A stretch of 64,000 bases of DNA from assembly GCA_009746045.1 (NCBI GenBank), contig RPFO01001512.1:1-64000 (forward strand), read 5' to 3'. Below, piece after piece: positions 44,201 through 54,484 of the stretch. This stretch comes from Mesostigma viride (taxonomy: Eukaryota; Streptophyta; Mesostigmatophyceae; Mesostigmatales; Mesostigmataceae). The first letter of the stretch is position 1, and each line of letters starts with the position of its first letter. A program made the position numbers and the translations under genes. The notes below the pieces were generated by a model. The model saw nothing but the letters and a program-made list of their open reading frames with translations, did not search any database and was not told the origin of the DNA.

Positions 44201-47200
44201 ATTTACCGCACAGCAAGGCTTGGACGCGAGGCAACAAGAGATCGAGGGCCTGCAGGCATCGCTGGCCGAAACAAGGGAGAAGTTGGGCGCTGTGGAGGTG
44301 GCGTTGGAGGCGGCGAGGGAGGCTATCCGGGCCAGCGAGGCGCAGGTGGAGGAGGCGATGATGCAAGGCCTGCAGACGCAAGAGAGCCACGCAGCACTGC
44401 AAGAGAAGTTCGAGGCGGCGCGTGTGGAATGGACAGGCAAGGAGGCATCGCTGCGGGATGCGGTGGCAGCACTGGAAGCCAAGGCAACAGCAGCCGGGGC
44501 AGCGCTGGCAGCGGCGGAAGCAGAGCAAGCATCGCTGGGCGAACGGCTGGCGAGTGCGGACCGTGCTGTCGAGGAGCTCCGCGCACAGGTGGCGGCGCTG
44601 CTGGATTCGCAGCACGACGGGCAAGGCGTGCTGCAAGGGCTGAGGGATCAGTTGGCATGTGCCGAGGGAGATCGTTGCCGACTCGAGGCTCGCGTCTCAG
44701 AGCTGGCAGCCGCATCAGAGGAGGAGCGGGCCAGGACCGCGGAGGCGTGCGTGCGCCAGCAGGCTCAGGTAGAGAAGCTAGCAGCATTAGAGACCGCATT
44801 GACGGCAGCCAAGGAAGAGGCGGCCGGGCTGCGGGGTCAGCTCGAGGTCGCCGTGGCGGACGCAAGGGACAAGGGCATGCGGGCAGATACCCTCGCAGCC
44901 GAGCTAGCCGAGGCCAAGGATCAGCTTGCACACAAGGTCGAGGTGATCATAGCCTTGGAGGCCGCGCTGGAGAAAGGGAGAGAGGAGCTCAAGGCAGCAC
45001 ACGTGAACATCCAAGAGCTGGAGTTGCAGATCGCGCAGGGCAAGGAGCAACTGGACGCTGCCGCCCGCGACTTGGAGGCAGAAACGGCCAAATGGGCCGA
45101 GAGGGAGTCTTCACTTCTGGCATCCGTCGCGGCGCTGGACGCCAAGCTTGGTGCGGCGCAGGCGGAACTGATAGACGCAGAGGCTGGCCGGGGGGATGCG
45201 GGGGAGCGGTTGGCCGTGGCGTTGGTGAGGGCAGGCGAGGCTGAAGCCCTGGCCAAGGCCAACGGGGAGCGGGCGGAGGGAGAGGCAGCACAGGTCGTCA
45301 CCCTGCGCACGACCTTTGAAGGGGCCAGGGTTGAATGGGAGGCCGAGAGGGCAGAAATATGCAAGGCATTGTCGGAGGTAGAGGCACGGCACGCAGACTT
45401 GGAAGCCGAGAAAGCCAGCGCCATGGAGAAGGAGGTCGCGATGCAGGGGGCTCTGGAGGAGCTGAAGTCCAGGCTGGCATCCGTCACTGCTGATGCGGCC
45501 CGCTTGGAGGACGAGAAAGCTCGCGTGGGCGAGGAGCTGTCTCAGGCCATGGAACAAGCGGCCACCGTGGGCGCCAAGTTGGTCGCTGCGAGGGAGCGGT
45601 GGGAGGCCGTGGAAGGCGTGCTGGCCGAGCGGGACCGCTGCCTGTTGTCCGTGCGGGAGCAGGTGTCAGAATTGCAAGGCCGGCTGGAGCAGGCCTCACG
45701 GGAGCTGGAGGAAAAGCGGGCGGAGCTAGCAGACGTTACTGCCAGGGAACAGTTGCTCTCAGATCAGGTGGCGTCGCTGCAAGCCACGCTGGCCTCGCGA
45801 GGCACGGACTTGGAGGCACAGCGAGCAGAGCTCGACGCGGCCATGGCTGAACAGGCATCGTTGAGGGAGGTCGTGGATTTGCACGAGGGAGAGGCGGCGC
45901 GGCTGCAAGCAGCGCTCACACTTGAAGAAGAGGCAGTGGCCGCGCTGCAGTCCGCATTGTCCGCTGCAAAAGAGCAAACGGCAGTTGTCGAGGGCAAGGT
46001 GGAGGCGCTGGAGGCGGCGTGTCAGGACCAGCAGGGCCAGAAGGAGGAGTCACGGAGGCAGCTGGAGGACAAGGCAGCCCAGTGGGCAGCCACCGAGGCT
46101 GCGCTCACCGACACGATATCCGCGCTGCAGGCGCGGCTGTCGGAGACGCGAGCAGATGCCGAGGGTGCAGACAGGCGCTGTGCGGCTGCCGGGGAGGAAC
46201 TTAGCGCGGTGCTGGCGCGGGTGGCGGCGCTGGAAGCCGCGGCGGCCAACAGTCGCGAGATGGCGGACGCGGGCGCGGCCCAGCTGGCACGCGTCACGGC
46301 ATTAAAGGAGGAGGAGCTCGCGTCGGCGGGTGCGAAGCGATCCCGCATGGAGCAGGAGCTGTCCGCACTGGCATCGGCGCTCAAGGAGGCAGAGGACAAG
46401 GCCGCGGCAGCCCATTCCCGCGTGGATGGCTTGATGGGTGCTCTGGCTGCCAAGGATGGAGCCATCGAGGCACTGCGCGAGGAGCTGGCAGTAGCACGGT
46501 CGCAGCTGGACGAGGCATCTGCCAGCTGGGCGCGCACGGAGGCAGAGCGCGCCGAACGCCAGGTCGCGGAGCACAGGCACGCGGCGCTGGCCGCGAGGAA
46601 GTTGGCCACCGAGGGCTCATCTCTCATGACAACTTCTGTGGAGGTGAGTCATAATGTCCACAAGGACATGGCCCTTGAGGCTCATTGTGAGATGCCGGAC
46701 ACCCGCGCGGTTGCAGTAGCCAAGCGTGCAGATAATGAACTGTCCGATGGCATGCCCTCGCTGTCATCCCCCATGGACGCGCTCCAAGGGGAGCTGCACT
46801 CGGCAAGGGACCGCGAGCTCCTTCTGGCGTCCACGGTGGCCAAGCTGCGGGAGCGAGTGGCGGAATTAGAGCAGGAGGCGTCCACCGCGCGCACCGCCAT
46901 GGCCTGCCTGTGCGACGAGCTGGATGCCTGCAAGGCCGAGCTGGTGAAGTCACGTGCCGCGCAGGCCGAGCTGTCCCTCGCGGTGGAGAACCTGTTGGTC
47001 GTACGCCAGAAGTACCGCGATGCCGAGCGGGAAGCCACGGAGCTGCGGTCCACGCTGGCATCTGCAACAACAGAACTGGCCCTGCTGCAGGAGCGCGCGC
47101 AGCGTGCCGAGGGTCAGTACGTGCGGGAGCACGACAAAGTGCGCATGCTGCGGCAGGCGGCCATGCAGCCCGACGAGGCCACCGCGCTGCGCCTAGCCGA

Positions 47201-49773
47201 GGAGGAAGCGTGCCGCCAGATCCGTGCGAGCCAAGAATTGATCGCTGCTGCCGCATTGACGCGAGATATAGGATCCGCTACAGTGTCATCATCCTCATGC
47301 CAGAAGGCCACGCCGGCCGGCACGGCCACGGTCCCATCAACTGCCGTGAGGTCTGTCGCCGGCAACGGCGCCCCGATACCCTCAGGTGCTTCTCTCTCAG
47401 ATGGCGCTGCCCGCGTCCCCGCCAACCCGTCAGACCGCTCGCAGCTCCTGCGCCGCAGCACCGAGGACATTCGGCGCGAGCTGGCGGACGAGCTTGCCAG
47501 TGAGAGGCGTGAGCACAACGCGACGCGGCAGCGGCTGGTGGAGGAGCAGGCCCGCTTCAACGCGGAAGTGGCCGCCATGCAGGCGCGACTGGCAGCCGCC
47601 ACCAACGCCCGGTCCCCTATCCCCACTCGCCCATCATCATCCTCCCCTGGGCCTGCAGTTTCACCGGGCAACACCAACAGCGGCTCGCCAGTGGACACGG
47701 GAAAGGCTGGCCATGGTGACGTCAGCCAGCTGCGTAGGCAGAGCTCGTCTGCCAGCCCTGACCGGCAGCTATCGGCGGAGGTGGCTCATCTGCGGGGGCA
47801 GGTAGCGGAGCTAGAGATGCGGCTGTCACGTGCGGAGGGTGACTCCCTGGCCCGCGAGGCGCTCGAGACGGAGGTGGCGCGCCTACGGGCGATCATCGCG
47901 GCACCATCGGGAGTGCCCGCGGAGCCACCAAGCGAGGGGGTGGTGGAGGGTAGCGGTGCTGCAGGGGATGTGGGCTCGCCGGGCAAGGCCACGCTCAGCG
48001 CGGGTGTGGCGGCCGCGGGCAGTAACGTCGCGGCGATGGAGGTGGAGGTGGCGGATTTGCAGGATGCGCTGGCGCGGAGGCAGGAGGAGGTGGACGAATA
48101 CGTGGAGATGTGCGACTCGTTGGTCAGGTGGGTTGTCCTGTACAAGTGGAGACGTGTGACTAGTTGGTCAGGTGTGTCTTGCACAAGCGGAGATGTGCGA
48201 CACGTTGGTCAGGTGGGCTGTCTTATACAAGTGGAGATGTGCGATGCGTTGGTCAGGTGGGTTGTCTTATACAAGTGGAGATGTGCGACGCGTTGGTCAG
48301 GTGGCTGGGCTGCTGATGTGGTATTGCGTGCGATGCATGTGCCTTAGACCGGAAGGGCGTGGCATCGTGCTCGTTCCCTCTCGGAAGGGACAGAAGGTTG
48401 TTTGTGATGATTGGCTCTGGGACATCAAGTGTTGAGGATGTCAACCATCTCTGACCCAGCAAACTGGATGTTCTGGTGTCTTTTCCTTGCTAAAGTCCGG
48501 CCACAAGATGCATGCCATCAGCACGCTCGTGGGGGTTGCACCTGTGTCACCATTATCAACAAGATCATGCAGCTCGCCCCTGGTAGCATCAAGAATAGCC
48601 CACCCTGGTAGTGGGTGGTGGCATCCACTGTGGACATTCCTCACAAACATCAGGCATGAGGTTATTAATTTGTTCTAGCTGTGTCAATGGCAATGTAGAT
48701 CAAAGCATGGCATGTTGATCTTGTTTTGCAGGGCCGATGTCTGTTCTTTGTATTTGATGAGATTACCGTGCTTAGAGCTTCTCCATAGTCTTAAAACTTG
48801 ACCGTCAGCCTTTCTAACCAACCCTGTTTATCTGACCCACCCGTGCTTAACCAACCCTTCTTATCTTGCAAATAATGTAACGTCACAACTCCCGAAACTT
48901 CTTCCCTGTCATGGCAGGGCTAACGCGGCGCTGAAGAAAAAGAACGAGGCGCTGCAGCAGCAGTTGCAGTGGGAATTCGTCAAGCTGGAGCTGAACAAGC
49001 AAGGGGCAGAGGGAGACAAGGGTACAGACCAGTTGCAGGGTGACACTGTCAGCCCAGGTGCTGCTGGCGCTGATGCAGCAGATGAGGCGGTGCATGCAGC
49101 TGATGCAGGAACTTCTTCTGATGACGGCTTGGCGGAGGGTGCTGCTTCTGTGCTACCTGATGCCGACGAGATCACAGGGCTGAGCTGCGCGCCAGGGTCG
49201 GGCCCCGAGCCAGTGCTCACGGAGCACCAGGAAGCCTTGCAGCCCCGCAAGAAGAGGGACATGCCGGGGGCCGCGGTCAGCACGGGCTGGAGCCCCGCGA
49301 GGAAGTCCACGCGGCTGGAGGATAGCAGGGCAAGCACACCTTCCCTACCGAAAGTCCTGGAGGCATGGTCTGGTGAGCCCGGTCCTGGCGTGGAATCGTC
49401 CTTCACCCAGGAGGGGGCGATGTCACGCCAGCATGGCTCTAGTGGCCTTCCCATAATGTCTGAGCTGGAGCCAGAAGGAGAGGAGACAGGGCAGGAGAAC
49501 TTGCATGACTCGCGTATGAGCGCGAATGGCTGTGATCTTGCACCTGTCCACGCGGAACCTTGTACCATAGTCGAGCCTGAGTTTGTCCCAATGGATGTTG
49601 CTAGAAAGGCAGTGTTTGGCAACCTGAGCAACTCAGCAAACCTGGCTGTGGGCAATGCGGTGCAGAAGACCGCCCCAGCAAAAGAGCAAAGTACTGCTGG
49701 GGCCATTCAAGGTGCACCCGCCTTGAACATCCAGGCAGGGTTGTGCAATGCAAAAGAGAATGTAGGCGTTTAA
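35270..49773 (+). CDS. Giant coiled-coil protein, about 3,147 residues, eight exons
   Basis: Exons: 35270-35302, 35548-35691, 36365-36427, 37482-37640, 38471-38577, 39639-39924, 40332-48127 and 48918-49773. They sum to 9,444 bp with consistent phases and GT-AG introns. The protein starts MDWDRNQAHLK and enters a coiled coil within exon 2 (SLEGHISGLENELKQRRLQF). Exon 7 alone encodes about 2,600 residues, mostly Ala/Glu/Leu/Arg heptads rather like myosin tail, golgin or rootletin coils, with a Ser/Pro-rich break near 47280-47740. The last exon is acidic and low in structure (residues about 2,863-3,147) and ends NAKENVGV. No head domain, transmembrane segment or enzyme motif is seen, and the family is not recognised. 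Head-to-head with CFAP298, so a ciliary, basal-body or rootlet scaffold is a reasonable guess only. The start is the only ATG giving a short first exon in phase. Confidence 0.85.
37205..37320 (-). mobile_element. LINE-type 3' end fragment in intron 3 of the coiled-coil gene
   Basis: Reverse-strand homology to 13200-13335: GGGTTGAAGGTTCC, TATTGGTACCC, then CGTGACGCAGTCACGTG. The TTAA tail is missing. Confidence 0.6.
43334..43740 (+). repeat. Intragenic duplication, copy 1
   Basis: Encodes ELESQIVQGKEQLDAAGRDL and continues to AERAEICEALATMEAS. About 390 bp are nearly identical to 44995-45400 within the same exon. Confidence 0.9.
44995..45400 (+). repeat. Intragenic duplication, copy 2
   Basis: Encodes ELELQIAQGKEQLDAAARDL and onward. 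A more diverged third copy starts near 42050 (NGKEQLDAAGRDLEVERAKW). Confidence 0.9.
48102..48310 (+). repeat. 44-bp tandem repeat duplicating the exon 7 splice donor
   Basis: Five copies start at 48102, 48146, 48187, 48231 and 48275. Each contains the exon-end sequence GACNNGTTGGTCAG followed by GTG. The first copy is the annotated donor (exon end 48127). The fourth copy lies 129 bp further, exactly 43 codons, so its use would keep the frame. Confidence 0.9.
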
Positions 49774-50187
49774 GCACTGGTGTTCATTACTTGAGGAGAC
49801 CCCTTTTGTGATTAGACGTGTTTGGGTATCTTGACAGCTATGCACATTGTTGCAAGATCAAGTTAAATGATAGACGGGTCATACGTAAGTGATAAACGCG
49901 GTCCCGTTGGGGAGCCACGAAGCATGATAACTCTCAGATTGATTATAAGAATACTAATCTAACCAGTTCCAATAGGCCTGTCTAACCGGTTTTCATTGCC
50001 TAGTCTCACGGACAGTAGCCCAATCTCACCGATGACGCAACGGAGTCCTTTATCGCCAACTTCACCACAAGGAGCGCCTGCTGGCTTTTGCCACCTGGCA
50101 CACCCAACAACGGAATGCTGCATTGTTTGACCCGCCAAGACCAGGCGAGCAAGTCGCGCCGCTTGCTTGGAGGGTGCCATTTGAGCG
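49774..50187. other. 3' flank of coiled-coil gene, with a family C/E-type hairpin
   Basis: Mostly unrecognised. The hairpin core CCCGTTGGGGAGCCACG lies at 49902-49918 in minus orientation without a TTAA tail, a relic retroposon end. Confidence 0.4.
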
Positions 50188-50640
50188 TTGAAAAGTCCTA
50201 TCAGTTATCTCACGTACGCCGCCCACACCCCGCCAGCCTCTCCCCAACCACCTGCCGATACCGCAGTCCCCGACGCCCCCCCTTGCTGGGTCAACGCCGG
50301 CACCACTCGCTGCGCATCGCTATCTACAATGTCCGCACCCTGCCCGGGGGGCATGCCCCCCGCGGGCCAACGAGGTTGCATCCACTACTGCCGCCTAAAT
50401 GGCGTTGATGTGCTCGGGGTTCAATGAGCACCGGCGCTCCTTTGAGGGCCCCGGCTCAAGGGTTCAGCGTGTCACCCTCGTGCACACTACAATGGCAACT
50501 GCTGTGCGGCCCGCCGCCTCGACAGAATCTGGACATGTCAAGCCTGAGTTGATTCTTTTCAAGGCGCCCCTTTTCCTCAGCCGATCCTCCTTTTATATCA
50601 AGGAGACAACCAGCGCAGGCCAGAAATCGGGAGAATCCGG
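50188..50640 (+). mobile_element. LINE endonuclease (APE-type) N-terminal fragment
   Basis: Plus-strand frames read HHSLRIAIYNVRTLPGG near 50305 and LNGVDVLGVQ then EHRRSFEGPGSRV near 50395-50470. The pattern IYNVRTL, about 30 residues, DVLGVQEHR marks the start of the apurinic-like endonuclease domain that nicks the target. Two frameshifts break it and only the first quarter is present. The parent family is unknown, as the other LINE copies here lack this part. Confidence 0.65.
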
Positions 50641-51060
50641 ACCATGGTAGCTCGAGCCTGCCGTTATGTTGTCCGCATTTTCGAGTCGTTTAGGATGATG
50701 AAAATGAATGGAGATGGAAATGTGTAGCCTTGTGCATTGAAATTATGGCTGCATGGCTTACGTGTAGAGCGACTAGATGACCTAGACGGCGGGGCCGGAA
50801 ACAGCTTGCTTGATCGGGGCGTGCCGGTGTTTCGAGCCTAACTGGCCGGGAGTGTCTAGTGGTGAGCCGACCATTGCTGCGATCGCTCTCCCACCATTTA
50901 CGAGGAAATACCCGCAAATGGAAAACCACTGAAAAGGTCTACTAGCTAGTCAGTCATTAGGTTAGCCATGCCATGATTCCAAACGTCCAAGAACTGGCTG
51001 CGAGGCGTGGGCCCTGCAGACCATGAGCAAGCAGCTTGACCGGGCAGCGTCATGCACTCG
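50641..51060. other. No gene seen
   Basis: The start carries a dispersed repeat (ACCATGGTAGCTCGAGCCTG at 50641-50660); the rest is unrecognised. Confidence 0.35.
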
Positions 51061-51345
51061 ATTCAATTATAACTTGATTAAACAAACAGTCGTGCTCCCG
51101 TTGTGGAAGTTGCGGAGCACCGGAGTGCTTTTCTTTATCCCTGCATGCGCACAACAGGAAGAAAGGGCAGAGACAGACCCCCGTTCTCCTTCATGCCAGA
51201 GGCCATGCCAAAGCAGCAATCGGACACGATAGATGATCTGGCAAGTTCTGTGGGTGCAGTAAGACCCATGTGAGCATATCATAATTAACAAGGAGCGTGG
51301 GCAAGTAATCTGGTCATAGCCAGGACGTACCATGGCTGTACAAGG
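51061..51345 (-). mobile_element. Family C 3' UTR, truncated copy
   Basis: Hairpin at 51092-51120, then the family C UTR to about 51345. It directly abuts the tail of the next copy. Confidence 0.75.
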
Positions 51346-53350
51346 GCTAATTAATTAATTAATTAATTAAACTCGTGCTCCCGTTGGGGAGTCACGGAAC
51401 ACCGAAGTGCTTTTAATCCCTGTCTATAATAATGTGCACAACAGGAAGAAAGGGCAGAGACCGCCCCTTTCTCCTTCATGCCTAAGGCATGCCACAGCAG
51501 TGCATGGTCAATCGGACACGATAAACGATCCGGCAAGGTCTGTGGGTGCAATAAGACCCGCGTCACGCTATCTATGCCGGCTCTATCTATGTATGCTCGG
51601 AGCATAGTTAGTACTAGTATCAAAACAAGGAGCCGTGGGCTGCCAACTAGAAGCTAAGCATAGCCAGCTAGGACGTAGCATGGCTGGCTGTACAAAGGCT
51701 CGCTTAAGCAAAGGCTAGGGCTGAAGTGTATACCGTGCGTTCAACGGTATAATAATGATTTTAGCTGTGCCGACGTGACTAGGTTTCAGTGCATTGGCAA
51801 GGTCTAGGCCAAATATTCTAGGCATCAGTGGCTGCCATCGCGGCAGTGACTACCAATGGTTATAGCTAGGGCTTAGTATTCTAGCATGCAGGGGGCGTCC
51901 ATGTGCATCTTGCTTGTGGTTGATCGATATCAGGTCCCCGCCCCTCCAGTATATACACCTTGGGCTTCTGGGGGTCCTGCTTGTGGCGGACGCCGGGGTA
52001 TTCCGGCCTCAGGTCGCGTCGCTGCTGCATGCTGCTGAGCGGGGGTCAGGTCGTCGTCCAGCGTCCAGGTGAGGTCGTGCAAGCTCATTGCGACGAGAAA
52101 GGAACCCGCTGCTTGTCCACACTGAGGGGCCCGGAGGGGATATAGTAGGAGGGGATATAGGTGAGCACTGAGGCCGGACTGCATGGTCGGTGGGGGAGCC
52201 GCCTTGTCCCGTGAGTGGGGAACTGAGGCGTTGCATGGCACCCACGCAGTTCTACCTCACCTACAGCTGTAGGCCTGCATGAGGGTAAGGAGCTGGTCCT
52301 TAAGCTCGTCGGCACGGGGTGGAACCTTGACCGGCGTCTCACCGGCCTGGCTTCTGGGGGAAGCGACGCAGCATCATTTGGCACTCGCGGCGAGCGCCGT
52401 CGGTGCATGGCCCGCTCCCGTTGTTTTGCCTGGCGATTGGCTAAGGTTATCAAGCTCCTGGAGTTTCCTAGCGATGGCGTAAGTGGTCAAGGCGGTCCCT
52501 GACCGCGCAGTAGGTCGACCGCGTAGGAGTGCTACGAGAGGCTATCATCTGCCGGTCGGGTGGGCTGGGATTCCGGGGCTGCGATGGTGGCCGTCTGTGC
52601 TGCAATCGCCAGGACCTGCGCGGCCAGGACGTCGGTTTGGGCGGTGATGGCTTCGAGCTTCTTGACGAGCAAGCCGCACTTAATTGCCCTCCACCTGATT
52701 TAGGCGAGAGACAAGTGCAGCATGCGCCTCAGATGCCTGCCCCGCGATCTGCAGCGCCGTGAACTGAGGTTGGAGCTTGTGGACGACCTTGGTTTCCACA
52801 TTGGAGACCCAGGCCTCCACCGTCGGTTCAAGCGTCGTGTTCAGCGAGGTAAGCTTCTCGGCCATGCAATTAATTAATTAATTAATTCAACTCGTGCTCC
52901 CGGCCGTTGGGGAGTCACGGAGCACCGAAGTGCTGCCCTGTATGTGCCGGCACTGTCATGCAATGTGATCACTAGGAAGAAACGGCCTGGCAGAGACCCC
53001 CTTTCTCCTTCATGCAAGACGGGTGCATGCACGGCCAATGCAGGCCAATGGCCAGGTCACGTGCCGGCTCCGATCCACCACATGTAAGCACTGCTCGGAT
53101 GTCATCCTTGTGAGAGCTAGGGAGGGAGCCGGCGATCACTGCCGGCTGCGCACGGGCCGGGCTGGGGTGCGGAGCTTATAGCGGTGAGCCGGCGACGGTC
53201 TTCAGTGAGCTGCATGGAAGTAGCTGCACAGGATAGCGAGGCGATGGCTGCATGTCGGTGCTCTGGCCGGGCGATCGAGGAACCTCTCCACGTACGTTCT
53301 CGTCGGAGACGGGCCCACTGGGCCCAAGGAGCTTGCAGTTCCTGTGCTAA
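51346..53350 (-). mobile_element. ORF1-only element (family C), degenerate, with nested insertion
   Basis: A (TTAA)n tail at 51346-51370, hairpin at 51375-51400, UTR to about 51895, then ORF1 on the minus strand: the C-terminal part near 51950-52330 (SLHDLTWTLDDDLTPAQQ) and the coiled coil at 52680-52865 (LTSLNTTLEPTVEAWVSNVE). ORF1 upstream sequence resumes after a nested tail element at 53041 and fades near 53350. It has many short insertions relative to the 25200 copy and is heavily frameshifted. ORF1 again runs straight into the 3' UTR, with no ORF2. Confidence 0.75.
52867..53040 (-). mobile_element. Nested family C 3' end inside ORF1
   Basis: TTAA tail, hairpin at 52894-52925 and a short UTR, inserted in the ORF1 coiled coil. 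Probable duplicated target: CGGCCATGCA at left, CGGCCAATGCA at right. The uninterrupted sequence is seen at 17955-17975. Confidence 0.65.
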
Positions 53351-54415
53351 GACTGCCACAGTACGTCTGAAAGTGCCAAAAAACACCCATCTTACTCCTC
53401 CTAGCTGCACTAATATTCTGATGATGGTCAAACTTGTTGGCTGGCTTCTCCATGGTACCCAGATTTACTGTGCCAAGTCACACCTTGGTTGGCCACTTGG
53501 TGCTCACAGAATGGTGACGTCCAAAAGCATAAAAAACGCCAAAATTGCCTGTTTTATTCATAATTAATTCCACAAACAACACAATTAATGTCGTTTTGAC
53601 CTGGAAATGGGCAGACACATTAAATATAACATATGCAGCTCAAGTACTAAGTTGCACCCGAAATAGAGATGGGATGGCCAGAAATTATGCTGTCAACCGT
53701 CACAAATACGGTCATTTGGAGCATTTTATGGATCATTAAATGCACCCAACAGTGCAAATGAGCTCAGATTAAGCTGGAAGTAAGCAAACACTTGCAACAT
53801 CTGCAGGCTGGCTGCAAAGTTGCACCTTGATTGAACACCAACTAGTTACATGATTCTGCTGTCACGCGTCACTCTCGCGCAAAATTTGGATATATAATGC
53901 ACCACAGGTAGCGCAAATGAGTTCAGACAGAGCTGAAATTTTTAATGCAATTTAAATAGAGCATGCTGAACATGATTGCCAAGTATTACCTCAGTCACAC
54001 CACAGATGACGATGTGTCACAGTGACACGTGACAGCAGCCAACATCATATAATATTTCCTTACAAGTTCATACCCCATAACAGTACGAGCTGAGGTAAGG
54101 TTGAACTCCAACTTGGTTATCTCCACCCATACATGTGGCATGCACTTCATCATGGAAATACATGAACAGTTGTCTCTTTGATACATCAATAGTATTAACT
54201 ACCAACATTCCAATGGTGGGGCGTGTTGAGAGAGAGCAACTAGTTGGCAAGTCAAATAGTGGTTCGAAGCAAACATGGCTGCACACTACATTTGCTTGCA
54301 GTTGCTATCTAACATCTCTAGCACATTAACTAGCCAGCTAGCTCGCATGCCAAACAATCTTCTAAAGGTGCATGGGCATTTTTTTATGTGTTGTTCATCG
54401 TGCACCCTGGACTAC
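53351..54415. other. About 1 kb without a recognised gene
   Basis: AT-richer sequence. A degenerate repeat (GCAAATGAG.TCAGA...AGCTG) occurs near 53754 and 53913. Confidence 0.35.
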
Positions 54416-54484
54416 ATCCTAGTGAAGCATGGATCCTAGTGAAGCATGGATCCTAGTGAAGCATGGATCCTAGTGAAGCATGGG
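54416..54484. repeat. 17-bp tandem repeat, four copies
   Basis: The unit is TCCTAGTGAAGCATGGA, repeated without change apart from the last bases. Confidence 0.95.
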
